Shown here in pieces: positions 22,134 to 29,639 of a stretch of 29,639 nucleotides of DNA (positions within the stretch are counted from its first letter, which is position 1; every line of letters begins with the position of its first letter). This DNA comes from Lachnospiraceae bacterium UBA7026 (GTDB taxonomy: Bacteria > Bacillota > Clostridia > Lachnospirales > Lachnospiraceae): positions 1-29,639 of the forward strand of contig DLBH01000055.1 in the NCBI GenBank assembly GCA_002494165.1, written 5' to 3'. Position numbers and translations under genes: made by a program. The notes beneath the pieces were generated by a model, which saw only the letters and a program-made list of their open reading frames with translations, was not told the origin of the DNA and ran no database searches.

Positions 22134-24227
22134 ATGAATGTATATGCTACCGAGAATGTTAGGAACGTCGTACTGCTTGGACATGGCGGATGTGGAAAGA
22201 CTTCTCTGATTGAGTCTATGGCCTTCGCGACAGGTGTAATCAAGAGAGTACGTACAGTAGCTGAGGGTGGAACCATCAGCGACTACGATAAGGAAGAGAT
22301 CAAGAGGCAGTTCTCCATTCAGGCAACAGTTATTCCTCTGGAACTGGACAATGTTAAAGTTAATATTCTCGATACTCCCGGCCTTTTTGATTTTGCCGGT
22401 GAGGTCTATGAGGCACTTAGTGTAGCCGACGCAGCTGTGATCGTGATCAACGGCAAGTCAGGCGTTGAGGTCGGAACCCGCAAGAGCTTTGATTTCTGTG
22501 CAAAGAGGGGTATTCCGGTTATCGTTTACATCACCAATGTAGAGGATGAGCATGTGGACGCCGCCGCTATCGTGGAAGAACTGCGCGAGAGCTACGGCAA
22601 TAAGATCGTTCCATTCCAGATGCCTATGAAGGAAGGCCATGATTTCAAGGGCTTTATCAATGCTGCCAAGATGATCGTGGCAAGCCAGCAGGGTGACGGA
22701 AGCTTTGCAGAAGCTGTTGTGGAAGACGGCGAGAATGATGAGCTTGACGATTACCGTATGCAGCTTCTCGAGGGAGTGGCTGAGACCAGCGAAGAGCTGA
22801 TGGAGAAGTTCTTTGAGGAAGAGCCTTTCACAGAGGAAGAGATCAGCCAGGCCATCGTTGATTCCGTATCCGCAAGAGATCTCATGCCGGTAATCTGCGG
22901 TGCCATCAGCACAGATTACGGTGCCAGGGTTCTTCTTGATGCCATGGTGAATTACTTCTCCGCACCGGGTGCCGTTGCTGACCAGTTTGTCGGTAAGAAA
23001 GTGAAGACTGATGAGGAAGTGAAGGCCACCTTTGATCCCAGTGCTCCTGTCAGCGCTTATGTATTTAAGACAATCGTGGATCCTTTCGTAGGACGATTCT
23101 CTCTGATCAAGGTTACAGATGGTGTTCTCAATGCGGACTGCACTCTCTATAACAGCAACAAGGAGACAGAAGAGCGTATCGGTAAGCTCTATATCCTCCG
23201 CGGTAAGGACCAGTTTGAAGTAAGCACCATTAATCCCGGTGATATCGGAGCCATTGCCAAGCTTTCCGTAACCAAGACCGGTGACACCCTCTCCGTGAAG
23301 AATGATCCGGTAATCTTCAACCAGGCTGAGATTCCCGTACCATACACCTTCATGCGCTACGAGGCCAAGAGCAAGGGCGATGAGGACAAGGTATCCTCCG
23401 CTCTGAGGAAGCTTATGGATGAGGACCTGACTCTCCGCGAGGAGAATGATAAGGCCAACCGCCAGATGCTCCTTTACGGTATGGGTGACCAGCATCTTGA
23501 GATCGTAAGAAGCAAGCTGGCTGACCGTTACAAAGTAGAGATCGACCTGGTTAAGCCCAAGGTAGCCTTCAAGGAGACCATCCGGGGCAACACAGAGGTT
23601 CGTGGTAAATATAAGAAGCAGTCCGGCGGACATGGCCAGTACGGTGATGTTCTCATGACCTTCGAGCCCAGCGGTGATCTGGAGACTCCTTACGAGTTCT
23701 CTGAGAAGATCTTCGGTGGAGCAGTTCCCAAGAACTACTTCCCGGCTGTTGAAAAGGGTATCGCAGAGTCCTGTCTCAAGGGACCCCTGGCAGGCTATCC
23801 TGTAGTTGGTATTAAGGCTACCCTTATCGACGGTTCCTACCATCCTGTAGATTCCTCCGAGATGGCTTTCAAGATGGCAGCCATCACTGCTTTCAAGAAT
23901 GGTGTTATGGAGTGTAAGCCGGTTCTTCTTGAGCCTATTGTTAACCTCAAGGTTGATGTTCTTGATAAGAATACCGGTGACGTTATGGGTGACCTTAACA
24001 AGCGCCGCGGCCGTATCCTTGGCATGAATCCCATCGAGGGCGGACGCCAGGAGCTGGTTGCTGATATCCCCCTTGCCAGCCTTGTCGGATATTCCACAGA
24101 CCTTCGTTCCATGACCGGTGGAAGCGGAGAGTTCTCCTATGAGTTCAGCCGCTATGAGCAGATGCCCGCTGACGCCCAGGAGAAGGTTCTCAAAGAGGCT
24201 GAGGCAGAGAAAGAGAAAGAGAAATAG
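22134..24227 (+). CDS. EF-G-like translation GTPase paralogue
   Basis: A 697-residue protein with the five-domain EF-G layout: GTPase domain (1-280), domain II (about 300-390), domain III, the domain IV block RGKYKKQSGGHGQYGDV and the C-terminal DVMGDLNKRRGRILGM region. The P-loop GHGGCGKT (16-23) is intact. Other switch and base-recognition motifs depart from EF-G: DTPGLF (80-85) has Leu84 where EF-G has the catalytic His, the switch I Thr is Ser61, and the NKxD motif reads TNVED (134-138). This fits the EF-G-like FusA2-type group rather than canonical fusA, and rpsL, rpsG and tufA are not nearby. The start has AGGAGGA 8 bases upstream. Codon use is strongly biased to preferred codons, suggesting high expression. 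A charged EKEKEK tail ends the protein. Confidence 0.88.
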   Translation: MNVYATENVRNVVLLGHGGCGKTSLIESMAFATGVIKRVRTVAEGGTISDYDKEEIKRQFSIQATVIPLELDNVKVNILDTPGLFDFAGEVYEALSVADAAVIVINGKSGVEVGTRKSFDFCAKRGIPVIVYITNVEDEHVDAAAIVEELRESYGNKIVPFQMPMKEGHDFKGFINAAKMIVASQQGDGSFAEAVVEDGENDELDDYRMQLLEGVAETSEELMEKFFEEEPFTEEEISQAIVDSVSARDLMPVICGAISTDYGARVLLDAMVNYFSAPGAVADQFVGKKVKTDEEVKATFDPSAPVSAYVFKTIVDPFVGRFSLIKVTDGVLNADCTLYNSNKETEERIGKLYILRGKDQFEVSTINPGDIGAIAKLSVTKTGDTLSVKNDPVIFNQAEIPVPYTFMRYEAKSKGDEDKVSSALRKLMDEDLTLREENDKANRQMLLYGMGDQHLEIVRSKLADRYKVEIDLVKPKVAFKETIRGNTEVRGKYKKQSGGHGQYGDVLMTFEPSGDLETPYEFSEKIFGGAVPKNYFPAVEKGIAESCLKGPLAGYPVVGIKATLIDGSYHPVDSSEMAFKMAAITAFKNGVMECKPVLLEPIVNLKVDVLDKNTGDVMGDLNKRRGRILGMNPIEGGRQELVADIPLASLVGYSTDLRSMTGGSGEFSYEFSRYEQMPADAQEKVLKEAEAEKEKEK

Positions 24228-24232
24228 AATAT

Positions 24233-24292
24233 CTTTATCAGATAAAGAGATGATTTTAATCCAGGACCCCGGACCAGCCGGGGTCCTTTTTT
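24233..24292 (+). terminator. Terminator after the EF-G paralogue
   Basis: GGACCCCGG (24264-24272) pairs perfectly with CCGGGGTCC (24278-24286), followed by six Ts. Just upstream lies the palindrome TCTTTATC-A-GATAAAGA (24233-24249). Confidence 0.93.
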
Positions 24293-24379
24293 CATATGAA
24301 GTAAATTGCTTTAGAAGACGGACCGTCTCCAGGTGGGCTCTTATTAAAAAAATGTTTCACTTTGTATAAAATTAAATAC

Positions 24380-24408
24380 TTGATAATAAAGTCATAATAT
24401 GGTACTAT
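24380..24408 (+). promoter_or_regulatory. Promoter of the ACT-hom-aspartokinase cluster
   Basis: TTGATA (24380-24385), a 17-bp spacer, extended TGG and TACTAT (24403-24408). The leader is about 55 nt with no riboswitch recognised. Confidence 0.75.
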
Positions 24409-24470
24409 CTTTCAGGTAAAAACACATGTATTTGTGTGGCGAACATTACTAGTTCAGACAGGAGGAGTTC

Positions 24471-24914
24471 ATGGAGGCAGAAACTAAGTTTTTTACTGTG
24501 AAGAGGAGAGCCCTCCCTGAAGTGCTTTTGAAGGTGGTGGAAGTGAATCAGCTTCTTTACAGCGGAAAGGCCAGGACCATCCGTGAAGCCATTGATTATG
24601 TAGGCATCAGCAGAAGCTCTTATTACAAGTACAAGGATGATATATTTCCCATGCATGAAAAGATCCAGGGTAAGACCATCACCTTTGTTATGGAGATGGA
24701 AGACCGGCCGGGACTGCTGGCAGATATCCTGAGGATGGTGGCGTCCTGCCAGGTGAATGTTCTTTCCATTCATCAGAGCATACCGGTCAGGAATATAGCC
24801 CTGGTTACCCTCAGTGTCCGCATTCTTCCCATCAGTGAAGATGTCAACGGCCTTTTTGAGAGGATTGAACATGCGGAAGGGATTCATAATCTGAAGATTG
24901 TGTCTGCGGAATAG
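24471..24914 (+). CDS. UPF0735 ACT-domain protein (PheB-like)
   Basis: A 147-residue protein. The N-terminal 60 residues form a small helical domain with a helix-turn-helix look (ARTIREAIDYVGISRSSYYKYKDDIFP); residues about 69-147 form an ACT domain (ITFVMEMEDRPGLLADILRMVAS, NVLSIHQSIP). This is the architecture of B. subtilis PheB. PheB in Bacillus sits beside pheA; here the partner is homoserine dehydrogenase, so it may sense an aspartate-family amino acid and act on hom or on DNA. GGAGG lies 6 bases before ATG. There are 51 bases to hom, with no terminator, so cotranscription is likely. Confidence 0.87.
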   Translation: MEAETKFFTVKRRALPEVLLKVVEVNQLLYSGKARTIREAIDYVGISRSSYYKYKDDIFPMHEKIQGKTITFVMEMEDRPGLLADILRMVASCQVNVLSIHQSIPVRNIALVTLSVRILPISEDVNGLFERIEHAEGIHNLKIVSAE

Positions 24915-24965
24915 GGCAGTAAAGGGAATGATAATTGGAGAGGATATGACAGACAGGAGGAAGCT

Positions 24966-26177
24966 ATGGCAAAAGTAGCAGTTTTAGGATATGGCACTAT
25001 TGGTGCCGGCGTAGTAAAGGTACTCGAGGGTAATGCCGAGGCGATTGAAAAGCGGGCAAAGGAGAGGATTGAAGTAAAAAGAATCCTTGACCTGAGAGAC
25101 TTCCCTGATGACCCCCATGGCCATATGGTTACCCATAATTTTGATGACATAGCAGGGGATGAGGAGATTGATGTGGTAGTAGAATGCATGGGCGGAATCG
25201 AGCCGGCCTATCATTTTGTCAAGGCCTCCCTGCTGGCAGGAAAAAGTGTGGTGACCTCCAACAAGGAGCTGGTGGCAAAGCGGGGGGCGGAATTGATCTC
25301 CATCGCGGCTGATAAAAAGAGCAATTTCCTTTTCGGGGCCAGTGTAGGTGGTGGAATTCCCATCATCCGGCCCATTCTGGCCTGCCTGTCCGCCGATGTA
25401 CTCTACAGTATCAAGGGTATCCTGAACGGCACGACCAACTTCATGCTGTCTGCCATGGAGGAGAGGGGCTGGACCTTTGAAAGAGCCTTAAAGAAAGCCC
25501 AGGACCTGGGATATGCCGAGAGGAATCCCGAGGCGGATGTGGAAGGTTTTGATGCCTGCAGAAAGATTGCCATTCTGACCTCCCTTGCTCTTGAACACCA
25601 GGTGGATTTCGAGGACGTTGAGACAGAGGGAATCAGCTCCATAACCACAGAGGATATCCGCTATGCCCTCAAGCTGCACCGGACCATCAGACTTCTCGCC
25701 ATCAGCATTATGAAGGATGGAAAGAATTATGCCATGGTCAGTCCTTTTATGATTGATGAGACCAGTCCCCTGGCCAGTGTGCGTGATGTCTTTAATGCCA
25801 TCCTGGTCCACGGCAATATGTCGGACGATATTATGTTCTACGGCAAAGGAGCAGGATCCCTGCCCACGGCCAGCGCCGTCTGTGCCGACGTGGTGGACTG
25901 TGTCAGGAGCAAGGGGCACCACAAGGAGATACCCTGGAATCCTCAGAAGGCGGAGCTTTCAGACAATGGCGGCTTTGCCCGTAAGTTCTTTGTCCGCCTG
26001 GAAAATGAGGTGACAGAGGAGGAGATCAGTCAGGCCTTCGGTCAGGTGGATTATGTGGACCTGGAGGATGAGGACCTTGTGGAGAAGGCATTTGTTACCG
26101 GAATCATGACAGAGAAGGATTTCAAAGCCGCCGTGGCAAAGACCGGCAGGCTGATTAACAGAATACGTCTTGACTGA
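24966..26177 (+). CDS. hom: Homoserine dehydrogenase
   Basis: A 403-residue enzyme reducing aspartate semialdehyde to homoserine, the branch to threonine and methionine. The nucleotide-binding motif GYGTIGAG is at 8-15; VTSNKELVAKRG holds the catalytic lysine (Lys100); GILNGTTNFMLSAM, AERNPEADVEGFDACRKIAIL and FYGKGAGSLPTASAV are conserved. Typical bacterial monofunctional enzymes are about 430 residues with a full C-terminal ACT domain. The end here (RKFFVRLENEVTEEEI ... RLINRIRLD, about 65 residues) is shorter and lacks the usual DxPGVL motif, so the regulatory domain seems reduced. The stand-alone ACT protein upstream may compensate; that is an inference. GGAGG precedes the ATG. Confidence 0.95.
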   Translation: MAKVAVLGYGTIGAGVVKVLEGNAEAIEKRAKERIEVKRILDLRDFPDDPHGHMVTHNFDDIAGDEEIDVVVECMGGIEPAYHFVKASLLAGKSVVTSNKELVAKRGAELISIAADKKSNFLFGASVGGGIPIIRPILACLSADVLYSIKGILNGTTNFMLSAMEERGWTFERALKKAQDLGYAERNPEADVEGFDACRKIAILTSLALEHQVDFEDVETEGISSITTEDIRYALKLHRTIRLLAISIMKDGKNYAMVSPFMIDETSPLASVRDVFNAILVHGNMSDDIMFYGKGAGSLPTASAVCADVVDCVRSKGHHKEIPWNPQKAELSDNGGFARKFFVRLENEVTEEEISQAFGQVDYVDLEDEDLVEKAFVTGIMTEKDFKAAVAKTGRLINRIRLD

Positions 26178-26204
26178 TTGATGTAAAACCGATAGAATAA
26201 CTCA

Positions 26205-26254
26205 GACGCATGTAATAAGAGCATAAGAGATTCTGACAGAGAGACAGATGCGTC
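26205..26254 (+). other. Inverted repeat between hom and aspartokinase
   Basis: GACGCAT (26205-26211) pairs with ATGCGTC (26248-26254). There is no T-tract and no T-box or lysine riboswitch signature. Its role is unknown; it could be an mRNA-stabilising stem. Confidence 0.4.
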
Positions 26255-26323
26255 GGGTCTGATAGATAAAAAAGACGCGGACCGGTTCTGCAAAGGCCTT
26301 TCCGTAATAGGAGGATAATAACG

Positions 26324-27532
26324 TTGCTGATCGTAAAAAAGTTTGGTGGTACATCTGTTGCCAACAAAGAGAGAATATTCAATGTGGCCAGGAGATGTAT
26401 CGAGGAATACCAGAGGGGAAATGATGTTGTCATTGTTTTATCTGCCATGGGCAAGTCCACCGATGAGCTCATAGAGATGGCCAGGGATATTAATCCGTCA
26501 CCCTCCAAGAGAGAGATGGATATGCTGGTTACTACCGGTGAGCAGGTTTCCGTTTCCCTGATGGCCATGGCCATGGATTTCATGAGAATCCCGGCCGTTT
26601 CCCTGAATGCCTTTCAGGTAGCCATGCACACAACCCACCGGTATGGTAATGCCAAGCTCAAAAGGATTGATACGGACCGTATCCGCAATGAGCTTGAGCA
26701 GAGGAAGATTGTCATCATTACCGGTTTCCAGGGTGTGGATAAGTTTGATAATGTTACAACCCTGGGAAGAGGTGGTTCGGATACGACGGCGGTTGCCCTG
26801 GCGGCAGCTCTCCACGCCGATGCCTGTGAGATTTTCACAGATGTGGATGGAGTCTACACAGCGGATCCCAGATATGTGAAGAATGCCAGGAAGCTTGACT
26901 GCATTACCTATGATGAGATGCTGGAGCTGGCCACCCTGGGTGCCGGAGTACTCCATAACCGGTCTGTGGAGATGGCCAAGAAGTACGGCGTGCAGCTGGT
27001 AGTCAGATCCAGTTTGAATAATAATGAAGGAACCGTGGTAAAGGAAGGAGCTAATATGGAAAAGATGTTGGTAAGTGGTGTCGCAGTGGACAAGAATGCG
27101 GCCAGAATCGCAGTGATTGGATTAAAGGATGAGCCGGGAATCGCTTTCCATCTTTTTAATGCTCTCGCCAGCAAGAAGATCAATATAGATATTATCCTGC
27201 AGTCTGTAGGCCGTGACGGCACCAAGGATATCTCCTTCACTGTCGAAGAGGATGAGGCCGATGAGGCGATTGCCGTTTTGCAGAAGAACTTCCCGAGAAG
27301 TGAGTACAAGGCCATCAATATGGATAAGAAGGTTGCCAAGCTCTCCATCGTGGGTGCCGGCATGCAGACTCATTCCGGTGTGGCTGCCACCATGTTTGAA
27401 GCTCTCTACGATGCAGGGGTGAATATCCGTATGATCAGTACTTCTGAGATCAGGGTTACAGTGCTCATCGACGAGGACAATGCGGACAAGGCTCTCAGGT
27501 CTGTCCATGATAAGTTCTCCCTGGGTGACTAA
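26324..27532 (+). CDS. Aspartate kinase
   Basis: A 402-residue enzyme phosphorylating aspartate, the first step to lysine, threonine and methionine. KKFGGTSV opens the protein (5-12), and FQGVDKFDNVTTLGRGGSDTTAV, EIFTDVDGVYTADPR and MLELATLGAGVLHNRSVE form the kinase core. Two ACT domains follow (GLKDEPGIAFHLFNALASKKINIDII and SIVGAGMQTHSGVAATMFEALYDAGVNI), the usual allosteric unit. The length suits the class of lysine- or lysine/threonine-sensitive monofunctional enzymes. The start is TTG at 26324, fixed by AGGAGG 9 bases upstream and by the N-terminal motif; no ATG in frame fits. It lies 146 bases after hom, with no terminator between. Confidence 0.95.
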   Translation: MLIVKKFGGTSVANKERIFNVARRCIEEYQRGNDVVIVLSAMGKSTDELIEMARDINPSPSKREMDMLVTTGEQVSVSLMAMAMDFMRIPAVSLNAFQVAMHTTHRYGNAKLKRIDTDRIRNELEQRKIVIITGFQGVDKFDNVTTLGRGGSDTTAVALAAALHADACEIFTDVDGVYTADPRYVKNARKLDCITYDEMLELATLGAGVLHNRSVEMAKKYGVQLVVRSSLNNNEGTVVKEGANMEKMLVSGVAVDKNAARIAVIGLKDEPGIAFHLFNALASKKINIDIILQSVGRDGTKDISFTVEEDEADEAIAVLQKNFPRSEYKAINMDKKVAKLSIVGAGMQTHSGVAATMFEALYDAGVNIRMISTSEIRVTVLIDEDNADKALRSVHDKFSLGD

Positions 27533-27666
27533 GACAGGCCGGACCGGTCAGGGGACAGAATGCTGCCTGATTGAAGTGACTAAGGACCTTTTAGAAGAAA
27601 AATGTTATTCTTTCAAATAATAAATTATTTGTTCAGAATGTGAAATTTTATTTAAGAAGTTGCTTA

Positions 27667-27703
27667 GAAGTGTGAAGATTTCGGTTTTCTCACTTCTTTT
27701 TTT
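27667..27703 (+). terminator. Terminator after aspartokinase
   Basis: GAAGTG(T)GAA pairs with TTC(T)CACTTC (27667-27696, one mismatch), followed by seven Ts. Confidence 0.85.
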
Positions 27704-27802
27704 ATGATAAAATGTTACAAGACTTATAACGAATAGTAGCTTATTTTATTCCCTTGCAGGGGAACATCCCTTGCAGGCGACAGGGTATGTGAGGTACAAG
27801 GA

Positions 27803-28282
27803 ATGAAAAGACAAGATTATTTATCCTGGGATGCCTATTTTATGGGTGTGGCCCTGCTCTCGGCCCAGAGAAGCAAGGACAGCAATACCCAGGTGGGCGC
27901 ATGTATCGTAGATCCTAACAATAAGATTCTTTCCATGGGTTACAATGGTATGCCTACCGGCTGCAGCGATGACAGGATGCCCTGGGATAGAGAGGGAACT
28001 CCCCTGGACACCAAGTATATGTACGTGTGTCACGCAGAGTTGAACGCCATCCTGAATTTCAGCGGCGGCAGCCTCAAGGGGGCCAGGATCTACACGACCC
28101 TCTTCCCCTGTAATGAATGTGCCAAGGCTATCATCCAGGCAGGGATCAGGGAAGTAATCTACTATTCAGATAAATATGCCCGGACAGATTCCATCATAGC
28201 ATCCAAGAGGATGATGGATATGGTGGGGATCACCTACCGGCCTTATAAAATGGAGGAAAAGGAGCTTATCCTGGAGCTTTAA
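27803..28282 (+). CDS. dCMP deaminase (ComEB-like)
   Basis: A 159-residue zinc enzyme of the cytidine/deoxycytidylate deaminase family that converts dCMP to dUMP for thymidylate synthesis. The zinc ligands and catalytic glutamate are in CHAELNAI (His77, Glu79) and PCNEC (Cys103, Cys106). NTQVGACIVDPNNKILSMGYNGMPTG and the substrate-side SDDRMPWDRE segment are typical of dCMP deaminases rather than tRNA or riboflavin deaminases. GAGGT lies 7 bases before ATG. A 10-bp direct repeat CCCTTGCAGG (27751-27760, 27768-27777) lies just upstream. No competence genes are adjacent. Confidence 0.92.
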   Translation: MKRQDYLSWDAYFMGVALLSAQRSKDSNTQVGACIVDPNNKILSMGYNGMPTGCSDDRMPWDREGTPLDTKYMYVCHAELNAILNFSGGSLKGARIYTTLFPCNECAKAIIQAGIREVIYYSDKYARTDSIIASKRMMDMVGITYRPYKMEEKELILEL

Positions 28283-28355
28283 ACAGCTTCTGACCCCGGT
28301 CCGGAGGAGAGAAGCATACACAACAAACATAAACAATGATAATAATGAGAAAGAC

Positions 28356-28384
28356 TTGACACATAGACTTCGGCATGGTATATT
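28356..28384 (+). promoter_or_regulatory. Promoter of infC-rpmI-rplT
   Basis: A perfect TTGACA (28356-28361), a 17-bp spacer, extended TGG and TATATT (28379-28384). One of the best promoters in the window. Confidence 0.85.
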
Positions 28385-28530
28385 AGCTAAGGTTTGAAAA
28401 CAAAGAAGAGTGTCCACTCTCACCTTAGCACAGCGGTGACTCGGGTTAATAAGAGCGCATAGTACTATGTTTCCCATGGCTGCGGTTTTTATGGCTGCGG
28501 ACAGGGTACTATTGTTTGTGCGGTTTCTGG

Positions 28531-28558
28531 TGGATAGTCTTTGCAGCTATCCATTTTT
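28531..28558 (+). terminator. Leader terminator before infC
   Basis: TGGATAG (28531-28537) pairs perfectly with CTATCCA (28547-28553), followed by five Ts and GTTT. It ends 26 bases before the GGAGG of infC, as expected for an L20-controlled attenuator. Confidence 0.8.
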
Positions 28559-28597
28559 GTTTGCTTACTGGATTATTTATTATGGAGGTGTGATACT

Positions 28598-29104
28598 ATC
28601 AACGAATTGATGATTAACGAACAGGTTCGGGACAGAGAGGTAAGGGTTATCGGAAGTGACGGAAACCAGCTTGGTATTATGTCCGCTAAAGAGGCAATGA
28701 AGATTGCCCGCGAGCAGGAGCTGGACCTTGTGAAGATTGCCCCGCACGCTAAACCGCCTGTGTGCAAGATTATTGATTACGGTAAGTACCGTTACGAGCT
28801 GAGCCGCAAGGAGAAGGAAGCGAAAAAGAAGCAGAAGACCATCGATGTTAAGGAAGTAAGACTTTCCCCCAATATCGATAAGAACGATCTGAATACTAAA
28901 GTGAACCAGGCCAGAAAGTTTCTCTCCAAAGGAGATAAGGTCAAGGTAACACTGCGTTTCCGGGGCAGAGAGCTCGCCCATGTAAATACCAGCAAAGTGA
29001 TTTTAGATGAGTTCGCCAGTCAGCTTGAAGATTGTGCTGTAGTGGAAAAGAAACCGAAATTTGAGGGCAGGAGCATGATTATGTTTCTCGCTCAGAAGCG
29101 GTAA
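28598..29104 (+). CDS. infC: Translation initiation factor IF-3
   Basis: A 168-residue protein with N-terminal domain (INEQVRDREVRVIGSDGNQLGIMSAKEAMKIA), lysine-rich linker (SRKEKEAKKKQKT) and C-terminal domain (VKEVRLSPNIDKNDLNTKVNQARKFLSKGDKVKVTLRFRGRE). It binds the 30S subunit and proofreads the start codon. I place the start at ATC 28598: GGAGG (28584-28588) is 9 bases upstream, while the first ATG in frame (28610) is 21 bases away. The residues before INEQ also match Bacillus IF3, which starts at AUU. An upstream frame from 28541 crosses the leader terminator and is not real. First gene of the operon. Confidence 0.94.
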   Translation: MNELMINEQVRDREVRVIGSDGNQLGIMSAKEAMKIAREQELDLVKIAPHAKPPVCKIIDYGKYRYELSRKEKEAKKKQKTIDVKEVRLSPNIDKNDLNTKVNQARKFLSKGDKVKVTLRFRGRELAHVNTSKVILDEFASQLEDCAVVEKKPKFEGRSMIMFLAQKR

Positions 29105-29131
29105 GGTAGATAAGACAGGAGGAAGATTGTT

Positions 29132-29329
29132 ATGCCGAAGATGAAGACCAAAAGGGCTGCTGCAAAGCGTTTTAAAGTGACGGGAACCGGAAAGTTAAAG
29201 AGATATAAAGCTTATAAGAGCCATATTCTTACAAAGAAGTCTCAGAAGAGAAAGAGAAATCTGAGAAAGCCGGCTATGACCGATGCATCTAACGTTAAGA
29301 ACATGAAGAAGATTTTACCGTATCTTTAA
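29132..29329 (+). CDS. rpmI: 50S ribosomal protein L35
   Basis: A 65-residue basic ribosomal protein: [27 protein letters not shown], with [18 protein letters not shown], matching L35 in full length. AGGAGGA precedes ATG with spacing 8. Second gene of the infC operon, 27 bases after infC. Confidence 0.98.
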   Translation: MPKMKTKRAAAKRFKVTGTGKLKRYKAYKSHILTKKSQKRKRNLRKPAMTDASNVKNMKKILPYL

Positions 29330-29354
29330 GATTTATATCAGGAGGATTAGATAG

Positions 29355-29639
29355 ATGGCTAGAGTGAAAGGCGCACTGGGCGCAAGAAAAAGACATAACC
29401 GTACATTAAAGCTTGCCAAGGGTTACAGAGGAGCAAGATCCAAGCAGTACAGAGTTGCCAAGCAGTCTGTTATGAGAGCTCTTACAAGTGCTTACGCAGG
29501 AAGAAAGCAGAGAAAGAGACAGTTCAGACAGCTTTGGATTGCACGTATCAACGCTGCGGCAAGAATGAATGGTATCTCCTACAGCAAGTTCATGTATGGA
29601 CTGAAGCAGGCTGGAGTTGAGATCAACAGAAAGATGCTC
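29355..29639 (+). CDS. rplT: 50S ribosomal protein L20 (partial, cut by window end)
   Basis: The first 95 codons of L20 are present with no stop before the window ends; the full protein is usually about 118 residues. [41 protein letters not shown] and [28 protein letters not shown] are diagnostic. L20 binds 23S rRNA early in 50S assembly and, in Firmicutes, represses this operon through the leader. AGGAGG is 9 bases before ATG. Confidence 0.98.
   Translation, partial: MARVKGALGARKRHNRTLKLAKGYRGARSKQYRVAKQSVMRALTSAYAGRKQRKRQFRQLWIARINAAARMNGISYSKFMYGLKQAGVEINRKML

Larger units (their letters stand above)
28283..28597 (+). other. L20-type leader region of infC-rpmI-rplT
   Basis: This gap holds the operon promoter and a leader of about 207 nt. 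Segments include GAGTG-TC-CACTC near 28408-28420, a CACCTTAGCACAGCGGTGACTCGGGTT stretch, a TAGTAC...GTACTA long-range pair, a duplicated ATGGCTGCGG, and a terminator just before the infC ribosome site. In Firmicutes ribosomal protein L20 binds such a leader and represses its own operon by attenuation. The assignment rests on position and architecture, not on a covariance match. Confidence 0.65.

Noticed and set aside
22458..23843. 461-codon open frame on the minus strand
   Set aside because: Lies wholly antisense to the EF-G paralogue; long antisense frames arise from its codon bias.
26178..26323. T-box or lysine riboswitch before aspartokinase
   Set aside because: No GGGTGGNACCGCG T-box sequence, no lysine-element core and no terminator; only a simple 7-bp inverted repeat.
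27751..27777. 10-bp direct repeat CCCTTGCAGG before the dCMP deaminase gene
   Set aside because: Only two copies with no array or spacer pattern; probably another small duplication or chance.
28541..28597. IF3 start at ATG 28541
   Set aside because: It lies within the leader terminator hairpin and lacks a ribosome site; the encoded residues do not match IF3.

Overview
The window looks like a core chromosomal segment of a Firmicute of class Clostridia, most likely a Lachnospiraceae-type anaerobe. The evidence is indirect: pyruvate phosphate dikinase, an L20-leader-controlled infC-rpmI-rplT operon, Gram-positive cell-wall genes, strong GGAGG ribosome binding sites, extended -10 promoters, and a purine pathway finished by an archaeal-type IMP cyclohydrolase plus a stand-alone AICAR formyltransferase. 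No phage, insertion sequence, CRISPR array, rRNA or tRNA gene was seen. The species was not determined.

Layout. 1-348 is the 3' end of ppdK with its terminator. 641-6416 holds a transglutaminase-like lipoprotein, RidA, a small lipoprotein, a SAM methyltransferase, an ArsR-type repressor, a TPR-AAA+ ATPase of the CbbX/SpoVK type and an overlapping VanZ-like membrane protein. 6524-9686 holds cysteine synthase, a DUF4097-like protein (minus strand) and type I 3-dehydroquinase (aroD). 9876-12335 is a divergent pair: a CDP-glycerol glycerophosphotransferase-like gene and an unknown membrane-anchored protein. 12491-16839 holds phosphotransacetylase (minus), an exported NlpC/P60 hydrolase with a small partner, a CYTH protein (minus) and a repeat-containing lipoprotein (minus). 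17038-19034 is the two-gene purine module. 19319-21732 is a tyrA-aroA operon on the minus strand. 22134-24227 is an EF-G-like GTPase paralogue. 24471-27532 is an ACT-hom-aspartokinase cluster. 27803-28282 is a dCMP deaminase, and 28598-29639 is infC-rpmI-rplT, with rplT cut by the window end.

Functionally, the window joins aromatic amino acid synthesis (aroD, aroA, tyrA), cysteine synthesis, entry into the aspartate family (aspartokinase, homoserine dehydrogenase), the last two steps of IMP synthesis, pyruvate and acetyl-CoA metabolism (ppdK, pta) and translation (EF-G paralogue, IF3, L35, L20). Several surface or cell-wall genes are mixed in.

Most of the window is ordinary. The most interesting items are: (1) the EF-G paralogue, whose GTPase motifs are altered, with a terminator/anti-terminator-like leader; (2) the split purine module; (3) an apparent AUC start codon for infC; (4) many recent-looking short tandem duplications, two of which copy the stop-codon region of a gene, plus a 16-bp array of promoter-like units in front of a very strong terminator; (5) several leader hairpins that may act as attenuators. 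No clearly new multi-gene defence or mobile system is visible.
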